Below are positions 1-5,541 of a stretch of DNA of 6,728 bases, piece by piece. Numbering within the stretch: position 1 is the first letter of the stretch; each line of letters begins with the position of its first letter. A program made the position numbers and the translations under genes. The notes under the pieces were generated by a model. The model was not told where the DNA came from and ran no database searches. It saw only the letters and a list, made by a program, of their open reading frames with translations. The stretch covers positions 1-6,728 of the forward strand of contig DHOG01000122.1 of NCBI GenBank assembly GCA_002410715.1. The letters run 5' to 3'. This DNA comes from Ruminococcaceae bacterium UBA5396. Its GTDB lineage: Bacteria; Bacillota; Clostridia; Oscillospirales; Acutalibacteraceae.

Positions 1-175
1 ACACAATTTTTGAAACGGTCTCTGCCTCCTCCACTAACTCTGTACTTGGTACAAAGATTGGGGGCAGCCCACAATCATGGCTGCCGAAGATTCTACCTAT
101 GTTTAATCCGACGCTCTGTGACTCATAGAGTGTCACTTCAAAATTTCCTTGCTTCAATTCAAATATTTGTTCCAT
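1..175 (-). CDS. Small conserved-looking protein of unknown function, 3' end outside the window
   Basis: Fifty-eight codons are visible before the frame leaves the left edge. The chosen ATG (175-173) has a strong ribosome site, AGGAG at 182-186 with a six-base spacer. An in-frame ATG 20 codons upstream (235-233, starting MKQFGTMPDCFF) has a weaker site (AGGA, very close) and is the alternative start. The protein begins MEQIFELKQGNFEVTLYE and later reads CGLPPIFVPSTELVEEAE. I see no signal peptide, membrane segment or catalytic motif, and I do not recognise the family. It is the last visible gene of the run fic, zinc-ribbon gene, this gene. Codons 35-42 (CGLPPIFV) coincide with the left copy of the 22-base inverted repeat that recurs at the right edge. 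That the frame is real rests on the ribosome site and ordinary residue composition; the function is unknown. Confidence 0.7.
   Translation of the reverse strand, partial: MEQIFELKQGNFEVTLYESQSVGLNIGRIFGSHDCGLPPIFVPSTELVEEAETVSKIV
50..71 (+). repeat. Left copy of 22-base perfect inverted repeat
   Basis: The plus strand reads tacaaagattgggggcagcc followed by ca. The same 22 bases occur on the minus strand at 6728-6707, so the two copies are inverted and face each other across the window. This copy lies inside the small partial gene at the left edge. A 22-base exact match over 6.7 kb is not expected by chance. The cause is undetermined: a recombination site, a short duplicated coding segment, or an assembly junction. 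Confidence 0.85.
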
Positions 176-250
176 TTTCTTCTCCTTTTTCTTGGAAACA
201 AAAAAACAGTCTGGCATTGTACCAAACTGCTTCATATTTCCTGTATTAAG

Positions 251-394
251 TTATTTCGTATCTTCTTTTACTTCGCCATCCGAGTCTACATAAACTATCG
301 CCTGGCACTTGGGGCAGACGAACACCCGAATGGTTATTTGTGGATTTTTACTTGCCCGCTCGTGCATCGGTGTCTTGCATTTCTTGCATTCCAT
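251..394 (-). CDS. Small zinc-ribbon-like protein (47 aa)
   Basis: This ORF is too short for most gene callers. It has two cysteine pairs, C3-x2-C6 (MECKKCKTPM) and C27-x2-C30 (FVCPKCQAIV), separated by 20 residues. That is the classic spacing of a four-cysteine zinc ribbon with a beta-hairpin between the knuckles. The rest is polar and ends in an acidic, lysine-containing tail (DSDGEVKEDTK). The ATG lies eight bases past the fic stop codon. The only ribosome site is a loose AAGGA within the last fic codons, so translation is probably coupled to fic. Zinc binding is inferred from the cysteines. Proteins this small of this type are often nucleic-acid or protein adaptors, but nothing here shows the target. 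Confidence 0.72.
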   Translation of the reverse strand: MECKKCKTPMHERASKNPQITIRVFVCPKCQAIVYVDSDGEVKEDTK

Positions 395-402
395 ACCGGA
401 TA

Positions 403-1176
403 TTATTCCTTATCCATCTGGATGCGAAACATACGCACATAATCTTTCTGCGCTTCCAGCTCACAGTCCGCGATCAGCGTGCTAAACGGCTCATCCGTAG
501 GATTATCTTCCCGTTGCGCCGCGACCAAAGCGGATATATATTCCTGCCGCATAACCGGCGGTATGGAAACAATACAATACCCTTTATTCACTAGCACGAG
601 ATTCATCAGCAGCCGGGCCGTCCTGCCGTTTCCATCTGTGAATGGGTGGATATCCACCAGAGCTCTGTGCGCGTATGCCGCCAGCAGCACCGGATGCAGG
701 TTGCCTTTTTGCTCATTCAGATCAGTGATAAGCCATTGCATCTGTTCGGGAACATCCTTTGCTTCGGGCGGGATGTAATCAGTTCCGGTGATGAATACCT
801 GATGGTCACGGTATTTTCCTGCATTCTCACTGTCAATTCCCTCATAAAACAGGCGATGTAATTCCTCTATCATTGCTTCGGAAAACACAAGTTCTCCGCC
901 ACGTGCAACGGACAGCATATAGTCATATGCTTTAGCGTGGCCGGTTGCCTCGTAAAAGTCCTTGACCGGTTTTCCTCCGGCTGTCAACCCATCCTCCAGC
1001 AATACCTTTGTTTCGGTGAGCGTCAGGGTATTTCCTTCGAGGGCGTTGCTGCTGTATGTCGTCCCGACTTTATAATACTGGTCAAGCTCTTTCGCTTCTT
1101 CCGGCGAAAGCGAACGATAATCATTTATCTTTTGTCTGTTATCATCAATCTTATGGAGCAAATTATCCAGATTCAT
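403..1176 (-). CDS. Fic domain protein (class II, predicted AMP-transferase)
   Basis: Fic enzymes typically transfer AMP from ATP to a hydroxyl side chain of a target protein. The signature HPFTDGNGRTAR is complete at residues 177-188, with catalytic H177, metal-binding D181 and the GNGR phosphate loop. The substrate-positioning flap lies near 121-139. Before the Fic core, residues 43-48 read SNALEG, which fits the inhibitory helix motif [S/T]xxxE[G/N]. Glu47 would block productive ATP binding, making this class II (self-inhibited in the same chain) rather than a Fic with a separate antitoxin. The length of 257 aa fits the compact Fic/DOC form. I chose the ATG at 1176-1174 because GAGGTG (1181-1186) precedes it. 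The open frame continues 17 codons upstream to 1227, but that stretch covers the promoter. A promoter sits just upstream and a zinc-ribbon gene follows eight bases after the stop. The target protein is unknown. Confidence 0.93.
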   Translation of the reverse strand: MNLDNLLHKIDDNRQKINDYRSLSPEEAKELDQYYKVGTTYSSNALEGNTLTLTETKVLLEDGLTAGGKPVKDFYEATGHAKAYDYMLSVARGGELVFSEAMIEELHRLFYEGIDSENAGKYRDHQVFITGTDYIPPEAKDVPEQMQWLITDLNEQKGNLHPVLLAAYAHRALVDIHPFTDGNGRTARLLMNLVLVNKGYCIVSIPPVMRQEYISALVAAQREDNPTDEPFSTLIADCELEAQKDYVRMFRIQMDKE

Positions 1177-1198
1177 TTTGCACCTCGTTTCTATATAT

Positions 1199-1227
1199 AT
1201 TATACCTTTTTCGTGATGGTAAAGCAA
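1199..1227 (-). promoter_or_regulatory. Sigma-A-type promoter for fic
   Basis: On the minus strand a perfect TATAAT (1204-1199) lies 17 bases from TTGCTT (1227-1222), which keeps the TTG of the -35 consensus. Transcription would start near 1192, giving a leader of about 16 bases before the fic ATG with the ribosome site inside it. The promoter begins 11 bases past the stop of the upstream gene, so fic can be expressed apart from the mobilization genes. Confidence 0.6.
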
Positions 1228-1234
1228 TTCACGA
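1211..1234. promoter_or_regulatory. Inverted repeat over the fic promoter (possible operator)
   Basis: TCGTGA (1211-1216) and TCACGA (1229-1234) are perfect six-base inverted arms 18 bases apart centre to centre, covering the spacer and the -35 of the fic promoter. A dimeric repressor site is a reasonable reading. No run of T follows on either strand, so it is not a terminator. No regulator gene for it is identified here. Confidence 0.35.
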
Positions 1235-1237
1235 CGA

Positions 1238-1834
1238 CTATCGCTCCAAATCTGAATCCTTTAACCTCGCTTCTATCAGCGCCATCCTCTCCCCGAATTT
1301 TTCCGGCAGCTTTGTCGGATCAACAATCCCTGCAATATCTTCTCGCCGCCACCGCTCCTGTTCATCGTTATCAAATATATTCCGGCAATACACTTTTGTT
1401 CCCCGCGAGGTTGGGGAGCAGCCAAAGCCGCCCTCAGCTCTGTAGACTTGGTTATCCGGTATACGATATTCTGGAGCGAGCGCCGATGGCTTTATCAATA
1501 CAAACTGACCCGAATAGTCCATCTCCCTGCTGCCGGGTATACAAGCATCAGGTGTAATCGGTTTTGTATCAATATTATGCTCCGCGCGATAATCCAGAAC
1601 ATATTGCGCTTCTTGCCGTATCCGTTCTGTCAGGTCGATCATCGCTTCCAGATAATTGCTAAAGTAGTGGCCGCAATCATAGCTGGCTATGAGATCATTG
1701 GCTGTCCTCTGCCAGGTCACAAACGGTTGGACAGCTTGGATGTTTTCTGCCAGAACATAGTCTTTACCACAAATATGAACCGCTTCTCGCACCTTGTACC
1801 CCTGTACAATTTCATCCTTAAAATCATATTCCAT
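1238..1834 (-). CDS. Accessory element protein of unknown function (198 aa)
   Basis: A soluble protein with no membrane segment. Residues 13-60 (YKVREAVHICGKDYVLAE, then PFVTW) look like a small mixed alpha/beta unit. Residues 98-180 hold a second segment with SREMDYSGQFVLIKPSAL, EYRIPDNQV, GGFGCSPTSRG, KVYCRNIFD and a short DPTKLPEKF stretch. From memory, the second segment resembles a piece found repeatedly in larger accessory proteins of clostridial conjugative elements, including proteins with DUF3849-like parts; this is recollection, not a search. No catalytic motif is visible. The ATG has a good GGAGGG site, which lies inside the tail of the upstream 59-residue gene whose TAA is one base before this ATG, so translation is likely coupled. 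A dedicated fic promoter follows directly. Confidence 0.8.
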   Translation of the reverse strand: MEYDFKDEIVQGYKVREAVHICGKDYVLAENIQAVQPFVTWQRTANDLIASYDCGHYFSNYLEAMIDLTERIRQEAQYVLDYRAEHNIDTKPITPDACIPGSREMDYSGQFVLIKPSALAPEYRIPDNQVYRAEGGFGCSPTSRGTKVYCRNIFDNDEQERWRREDIAGIVDPTKLPEKFGERMALIEARLKDSDLER

Positions 1835-1835
1835 A

Positions 1836-2015
1836 TTAGCCCTCCGCTCTTTTCCTTAACTTCATAATTGGGCAGCATACGATCGTACTGCGAAAACTTT
1901 GCTTGCATGCATTCCTGCATCTACAGCAAATATTGTTAAATTGTATTTGCCCATTCCCGTTTCTGAAAAACGCCCATTCACCTGCATTCTTCACATGGCG
2001 CAAAATCCCATACAT
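1836..2015 (-). CDS. Small cysteine-rich protein (59 aa)
   Basis: The protein is basic and has six cysteines clustered in its second half (C30, C31, C33, C37, C47, C48) in the stretch NICCRCRNACKQSF, then STIVCCPIMKLRKR. C30/C33 with C37 and C47/C48 could form a small zinc-binding fold; this is inferred from spacing only. I chose the ATG at 2015-2013 because a full GGAGG (2021-2025) stands five bases upstream. An in-frame ATG four codons earlier overlaps that site and has none of its own. The stop TAA is one base before the ATG of the 198-residue gene, so the two are coupled. It lies just after the terminator of the relaxase gene, so its expression depends on read-through or an unseen promoter. 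Confidence 0.65.
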   Translation of the reverse strand: MYGILRHVKNAGEWAFFRNGNGQIQFNNICCRCRNACKQSFRSTIVCCPIMKLRKRAEG

Positions 2016-2030
2016 ACTTACCTCCATAAT

Positions 2031-2050
2031 AAAAAAGAGCGTTACCGCTC
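2031..2050 (-). terminator. Terminator at the end of the relaxase gene
   Basis: On the minus strand GAGCG (2050-2046), loop GTAA, CGCTC (2041-2037) is followed by six T (2036-2031). A G-T and an A-T pair extend the five-base stem. The stop codon of the relaxase gene (2044-2042) lies in the loop, so a ribosome finishing the relaxase would cover the hairpin. The short stem suggests partial rather than complete termination. Confidence 0.65.
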
Positions 2051-3481
2051 CTGCTCGTCATTCCGTTCGTTTTCCGTGCCTTGCAGTCTCTCCGTTTCAA
2101 TGCGATAGATCATCATATCGGAGTCTCGCAACACCTCATCGATTTGTTTTATTTGGCTTTTTGTCGCCATATATTCCTTCTTGTTCCGCGCCTTCGCCTC
2201 CTCAATCCGTAGCCGCAACTCAGTGATGCCATCCAGATTATCCTCAAATCCCTTTTTTCTGATCACCTCCTTCGCCAGCCCAACTTCTTCTCGTCGTTCC
2301 TGGTCAAGTTTATCCATAATATCCTTGTATCGCGCCACCGTGGCATGAGCTTCAAACAGCGCCTTATACTTTCGCCGCGCACCCTTGAGCCGATACTTTT
2401 CCTTGTTTAGCTTTTTCAGTTTTTCCTCTGCATCCTGCTTCATACGGAACAATTCACTTTTCTTTGTGATATGATTATCTGTCACAAAATGCAGTTGTCG
2501 TTTGTATGAATAGAATTTCCGGAATTCTACCACCGGAAGTTGTGACCGCTTTTTGCTGTGCCGTATCTTTCCCAGCTTGTACATATAATAGAGGTATAGG
2601 GCTTCATAGCGCGTGAGCTTTTTGCGTTGGAATCGGCGCTTACAGTACAGCTTTTTCGGCCTCCGGTATCGCTGCCCAGGCTCCAGCCCGTGTATCTTCT
2701 GCTCAATAATCTCAGGGGAATAGCCAAGCATCCTTTCTCTAATACGGAAAAACCGCAATCCCTCTGGTGGTTTAATCTTTGGGTATTTGCCGAACGTATC
2801 TACCTCATAGCCCATATTTTCAAGCTGGATGTAAAACTCTCCGAGCGATCCTGCTTTTGCGATGCAAGTCTCAATATCATTCACGATCATCTGCTTAAAG
2901 GAGCGCCGACCGCTTTTATGACGTTTCAGGTACTCGGCATATGGCATCCTTGAACCAGGAACATAATCAATTACGGACAGACCATACTTCTTGCAGATTT
3001 CATTGTTGATCTCGAAAATGTATTTATAGAACTCATCATCCGTCATATGGAATTTGTTACCGGTTATACAGGATACGGAGTTCACAACGATGTGGCTATG
3101 GATATGTTCACGATCAAGGTGTGTTCCAATCACCACCTCAAAATCTGACAGCCATCGCTCCGCATATTCCATGCTGATTTTATGAGCCAGTTCCGGTGTA
3201 ACCTCGCCGGGTAAGAATGATTGTATGATATGATACCCCAGCCGACCATCCTCCTTTCCCGCCAGTTTCTTCGTTGCAGCCATCTTTTCAGCCGCTGTCT
3301 TTGGATTGCAGTTGATGCCGGATACATACTTGTCATGCCAAACCTTTTTACCATCGGTGGCATAATCCAGCAGACGATCCATATCGCCGGAATCAACCGT
3401 TTTTTCCTCTGTCATAGCATAATTGGTTGCACGCTTCAAATGTCCCTCTGATCGGATCACCTTTATTTTCGTATATGCCAT
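2042..3481 (-). CDS. MOBP-type relaxase (mobilization nuclease)
   Basis: This enzyme nicks one strand at the origin of transfer and stays bound to the 5' end through a tyrosine while DNA is passed to a recipient. The HUH-like metal site is complete at H121-L-D-R-E-H126-I-H128-S-H130, followed by IVVNSV, the signature of the relaxase/mobilization nuclease domain (PF03432 type). Tyr21 in RATNYAMTEEKT is the likely nicking residue, by analogy with the N-terminal tyrosine of this group. The relaxase domain covers about residues 1-250. Residues 275-335 are very rich in Lys, Arg and Tyr, fitting DNA contact, and about 341-460 is charged and predicted to be helical or coiled coil. The length of 479 aa is normal. 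The ATG follows AAGGAG (3489-3494), which lies inside the end of mobC three bases upstream, so the two are coupled. No coupling protein or secretion gene is nearby, so transfer must use machinery coded elsewhere. Confidence 0.93.
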   Translation of the reverse strand: MAYTKIKVIRSEGHLKRATNYAMTEEKTVDSGDMDRLLDYATDGKKVWHDKYVSGINCNPKTAAEKMAATKKLAGKEDGRLGYHIIQSFLPGEVTPELAHKISMEYAERWLSDFEVVIGTHLDREHIHSHIVVNSVSCITGNKFHMTDDEFYKYIFEINNEICKKYGLSVIDYVPGSRMPYAEYLKRHKSGRRSFKQMIVNDIETCIAKAGSLGEFYIQLENMGYEVDTFGKYPKIKPPEGLRFFRIRERMLGYSPEIIEQKIHGLEPGQRYRRPKKLYCKRRFQRKKLTRYEALYLYYMYKLGKIRHSKKRSQLPVVEFRKFYSYKRQLHFVTDNHITKKSELFRMKQDAEEKLKKLNKEKYRLKGARRKYKALFEAHATVARYKDIMDKLDQERREEVGLAKEVIRKKGFEDNLDGITELRLRIEEAKARNKKEYMATKSQIKQIDEVLRDSDMMIYRIETERLQGTENERNDEQER

Positions 3482-3484
3482 GTC

Positions 3485-3817
3485 TTAACTCCTTGTTCGA
3501 ATACCTCCTAACTGCTCATCAATGATCCGCCATATTTCCTCAAGTAGTGCTTCCACCCTGTCCATGCTGGCGGGAGAGATACGCTTATCCGAATTTGCTA
3601 CTTTGGCGATCTGATTTACATTTTTGCCGATTGAATTCATTTCGCGGTAAACATCGCGCACCACACGCCGGTCGATCACGATTACCTTCTCATCGTTTAG
3701 ACAGCATCGCCGTATATATGCCGCAACGGAATTGCCGGACTGCTGCGCGTTTCGATGAAGCTGAAAATATTCTGATTCGTCAAATCTTGCTTCAACTCGG
3801 TTTCTTCTCTTAAGCAT
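3485..3817 (-). CDS. mobC: MobC-like relaxosome accessory protein
   Basis: A 110-residue basic protein. The N-terminal part (about 8-41) has a beta strand (VEARFDESEY) and two helices typical of a ribbon-helix-helix DNA-binding unit. Residues 60-75 read MNSIGKNVNQIAKVAN, the best-conserved stretch of bacterial mobilization protein MobC (PF05713). A C-terminal helix (84-103) is probably for assembly. MobC proteins bind the origin of transfer and help the relaxase open and nick it. I chose the ATG at 3817-3815, with AAAGGA eight bases upstream. The frame stays open for 47 more codons, but that extension would translate the hairpin-rich origin and has unnatural composition. The relaxase gene starts three bases after the stop. 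No clear promoter for mobC is visible; one may lie in the hairpin region. Confidence 0.9.
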   Translation of the reverse strand: MLKRRNRVEARFDESEYFQLHRNAQQSGNSVAAYIRRCCLNDEKVIVIDRRVVRDVYREMNSIGKNVNQIAKVANSDKRISPASMDRVEALLEEIWRIIDEQLGGIRTRS

Positions 3818-3840
3818 TAAATCAATCCTTTCGTTTAAAT

Positions 3841-3864
3841 TAAAAAATAGCGCCGTAAGGCGCT
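3841..3864 (-). terminator. T-tailed GC hairpin in the mobC leader
   Basis: On the minus strand AGCGCC (3864-3859), loop TTAC, GGCGCT (3854-3849), then A and six T (3847-3842). It has the form of an intrinsic terminator but stands 24 bases in front of the mobC ATG, so it would act as an attenuator of mobC and the relaxase, or as part of the origin of transfer. Both roles are possible; the structure itself is directly visible. Confidence 0.5.
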
Positions 3865-3872
3865 GGGGGATT

Positions 3873-3891
3873 GGGGGCGGTACGCGCCCCC
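3873..3891. repeat. GC-rich hairpin in the oriT region
   Basis: GGGGGCG (3873-3879) and CGCCCCC (3885-3891) form a perfect seven-base stem with a five-base loop GTACG. It is the strongest stem of the region and a candidate recognition hairpin for the relaxase or MobC. The ten bases GATTGGGGGC that enter it (3869-3878) also occur inside the 22-base repeat at both window ends. Confidence 0.75.
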
Positions 3892-3893
3892 GA

Positions 3894-3927
3894 CAAGGTG
3901 CAGAATGCCGACATTCTGCGATCCTTG
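3894..3927. repeat. Long two-part hairpin in the oriT region
   Basis: GCAGAATG (3900-3907), loop CCGA and CATTCTGC (3912-3919) form a perfect eight-base stem. Outside it, CAAGG (3894-3898) pairs with CCTTG (3923-3927) across a small uneven internal loop. A stem of this size next to mobC is typical of relaxase recognition sites. Confidence 0.75.
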
Positions 3928-3933
3928 CTGCCA

Positions 3934-3959
3934 AGTGGAACATCCTTCGAAGCTCCACT
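3934..3959. repeat. Inverted repeat with palindromic core in the oriT region
   Basis: AGTGGA (3934-3939) pairs with TCCACT (3954-3959), and the interval contains the perfect palindrome CTTCGAAG (3945-3952). The TGGAACAT direct repeats overlap its two edges, so protein-binding sites and the hairpin share bases. Confidence 0.6.
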
Positions 3960-3962
3960 GGA

Positions 3963-3981
3963 ACATTGAAAGGAACAATGT
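3963..3981. repeat. Fourth stem of the oriT region
   Basis: ACATTG (3963-3968), loop AAAGGAA, CAATGT (3976-3981) form a perfect six-base stem. It overlaps the second TGGAACAT copy and the partial third copy, as though repeat units and stems were one array of binding sites. Confidence 0.55.
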
Positions 3982-4038
3982 CGAAGCCTGCGGGACAATC
4001 ATCTAGTCCATCAACTTGCCCCCCCTTTCATGAAATAG

Positions 4039-4067
4039 AAAAAAGAAGCAATCGCTTGACTGCTTCT
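4039..4067 (-). terminator. Intrinsic terminator of the 211-residue gene
   Basis: On the minus strand AGAAGCAGTC (4067-4058), loop AAGC, GATTGCTTCT (4053-4044) form a ten-base stem with one G-T pair, ending in six T (4044-4039). It stands 53 bases past the stop of the 211-residue gene and closes the right-hand gene group before the mobilization module. Confidence 0.8.
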
Positions 4068-4120
4068 AGCGTTATGTTTTGATTTGCTGATTACGCGAGT
4101 CTTAATCTATTCCTCAACGG

Positions 4121-4756
4121 CTAGTCATCAAATCCTCTATTTTCGGATATAATTTCATCGAGCCAACCTTCATCGTAAGAGGTTCCTCGATCCTTATAAG
4201 GAACTGCACGGGGTTTTCCCATTTTATAAAATCTACATGATTTTGGTCCATAACAAAAGCTTTCAAAACGATATTTCCTACTCACACCCCAGTTGTACTC
4301 TATTTCTACGGCTGCCATAGTCGCCCACACACACTGAAAGCATTTTCCTTTCCAACAGGTTTTAGCAAGCATTCGTGCACCGCGCCATTCATAGGTTGCC
4401 ATATCTGGTGGCGTCATTCGATAAGGAGGTGGTACATCTTTAATGAGTTGTTCTGCGTGTTCTATGATTTTAAAACCGCCTGCGCGATAATAATCAGCAT
4501 AATCAGTGACTTCATTGATTTTTGTCCATGCCGTCCCTTCTACTTTATCGCCAATACAAAACATATGCTTTTGTTGCTGCTTTTCCGAAATCGCCACAGA
4601 ATATGTCTTGCACTCCAAATCCGCCTCTCCATCCACAAATAAATTGTATCCAATGTGAGAGTGTGTTCGATTATCAATAACATACCGCCACACGGTTGTG
4701 CGTGGTTGGATGGAAATAATTTCACCCCTCCATTTAATTTTTTTAGAGTCTTTCAT
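4121..4756 (-). CDS. Conserved-looking cysteine-rich protein, function unknown (211 aa)
   Basis: Two parts can be seen. Residues 8-100 are rich in beta strands (KWRGEIISIQPRTTVWRY, then GYNLFVDGEA and SVAISEKQ, then GDKVEGTAW) in a pattern like an OB-fold nucleic-acid-binding domain. Residues 130-190 hold five cysteines: C134, C139-x2-C142, C168 and C174. The context is CWKGKCFQC, then YRFESFCYGPKSCRFYKMGK, which suggests a bound metal or iron-sulfur group. I recall a widespread uncharacterised family with this OB-like plus FCYGPxxC layout, but have no name for it. Both domain readings are inference. The ribosome site is weak (GAG at eight to ten bases). A possible promoter lies in the tail of the upstream metallopeptidase gene and a strong terminator follows, so it may be transcribed alone. 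Confidence 0.82.
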   Translation of the reverse strand: MKDSKKIKWRGEIISIQPRTTVWRYVIDNRTHSHIGYNLFVDGEADLECKTYSVAISEKQQQKHMFCIGDKVEGTAWTKINEVTDYADYYRAGGFKIIEHAEQLIKDVPPPYRMTPPDMATYEWRGARMLAKTCWKGKCFQCVWATMAAVEIEYNWGVSRKYRFESFCYGPKSCRFYKMGKPRAVPYKDRGTSYDEGWLDEIISENRGFDD

Positions 4757-4797
4757 AATATCTCGTTTCTACTTTTTTTCGTTGGCATGTGTACAGA

Positions 4798-4825
4798 AGA
4801 ATACAACGTTTGAAAACGCTATCAA
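4798..4825 (-). promoter_or_regulatory. Possible promoter for the 211-residue gene
   Basis: On the minus strand TTGATA (4825-4820, five of six consensus bases) and TATTCT (4803-4798, four of six) are 16 bases apart. The -35 overlaps the stop codon of the metallopeptidase gene. The leader would be about 35 bases. The match is moderate, in AT-rich sequence. Confidence 0.35.
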
Positions 4826-5532
4826 CTAATATCGATACTGTTGAACGCTTTTAACGATATATACGCATTGCCTATCTCCACGATAAAGTCTTCATTAATT
4901 CTCCACGACCGATCTTTGTTAATCTGCCTATGCAAGAGGAAGAGGCAGTCGAGGAATGACCGTTGCGCTTGCTGCATATCTTCGTCCGGTTCTTTGAGCA
5001 TTGCCACCGTTTTCTCGGCATCGGAGCAGTTTAAAAGATACGCGCAGGCCATTGCAAGCGAGTCTTTGGCAGCATCTCCTGAAATAAGATTTACATCCGC
5101 AATAAGTCCATTGATGTAATCGCTTATCATTGCAACTGTATATATACGCTTTTTTGTATGCTTCAGTGCATAATACTGTGCGATAAACTCAGACCAGACA
5201 ACATATCCGCTGCTGAGCACACCATCATAGACTTTTTCGTCGCGCGTCATATTCGGATTGTCGGACGTGGTGCCGCTGCCATAAATCTCAATAAAGTGGT
5301 TGTCCTCGTCCATTTCAATTTTTGCGCAGTAGATATGTGTAAACTCATGGAACAACATTCTTCGCCAATCCTGTTTGCTCAGTTTGGAGTTGTTACGCAC
5401 AATTACAACAGATTTATCCTTGCCAATCAAAGCGTTGGCAGAAATGGAGCTGTTAAGCTGCTGCGCTTGGCTTTCATTGATGATTTTGTCCGGCACATAC
5501 TTTGCACATAATTCGCGGGCACGCTTAGCCAT
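4822..5532 (-). CDS. Putative zinc metallopeptidase (HExxH), main reading frame
   Basis: The zinc-peptidase motif HEFTH is at residues 62-66 in RRMLFHEFTHIYCA, with H62 and H66 as ligands and E63 as general base. The likely third ligand is E115 in YVVWSEFIAQYYALK, about 50 residues on, as in gluzincin-like and ImmA/IrrE-like families. The segment between (IEIYGSG, YDGVLSSGY) is well formed, and the helical remainder (132-236) has no membrane span or export signal, so it should act in the cytoplasm. The ATG at 5532-5530 has a modest AAGG five bases upstream. The same frame continues upstream through one TAG into a further 36 sense codons, so this may be the larger part of a split gene whose N-terminus is listed separately. 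The catalytic part is intact. Substrate unknown. It may cleave a regulator as ImmA does, but no repressor gene is visible here. Confidence 0.8.
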   Translation of the reverse strand: MAKRARELCAKYVPDKIINESQAQQLNSSISANALIGKDKSVVIVRNNSKLSKQDWRRMLFHEFTHIYCAKIEMDEDNHFIEIYGSGTTSDNPNMTRDEKVYDGVLSSGYVVWSEFIAQYYALKHTKKRIYTVAMISDYINGLIADVNLISGDAAKDSLAMACAYLLNCSDAEKTVAMLKEPDEDMQQAQRSFLDCLFLLHRQINKDRSWRINEDFIVEIGNAYISLKAFNSIDIS

Positions 5533-5541
5533 TTGCGCCTT

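Larger units (their letters stand above)
3818..4035. other. Probable origin of transfer (oriT) upstream of mobC
   Basis: About 200 bases between mobC and the terminator of the next gene hold no gene but at least five inverted repeats, listed separately where strong: 3849-3864, 3873-3891, 3894-3927, 3934-3959 and 3963-3981. There are also direct repeats TGGAACAT (3936-3943 and 3959-3966) with a partial third copy (GGAACA, 3972-3977). A run of seven C (4019-4025) lies at the far side. Relaxase origins normally lie just upstream of mobC and relaxase genes and carry one or more inverted repeats beside the nick. The exact nick cannot be placed from this sequence alone. A 47-codon open frame through it is an extension of mobC and is not considered coding. 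Confidence 0.7.

Noticed and set aside
3..128. Plus-strand open frame through the left repeat (codes TKIGGSP, then QSWLPKILP)
   Set aside because: The opposite strand has a proper start and ribosome site over the same bases. The shared TKIGGSP is a result of the 22-base repeat.
937..1557. A 206-codon plus-strand open frame across fic and the 198-residue gene
   Set aside because: It lies opposite two well-supported genes, has low-complexity composition and no convincing ribosome site. It is a shadow of the minus-strand coding.
1717..1920. A 67-codon minus-strand frame overlapping the 59- and 198-residue genes
   Set aside because: It overlaps both in another frame and lacks their well-placed ribosome sites. 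Its later half is the shifted reading of the 198-residue gene.
3818..3958. Upstream extension of mobC by 47 codons
   Set aside because: It would translate the hairpin region, has unusual composition, and the internal ATG at 3817 has its own ribosome site and begins the MobC-like part.
3993..4009. GGAC/GTCC repeat near the C run as an oriT stem
   Set aside because: A four-base stem with a nine-base loop is too weak to separate from chance.
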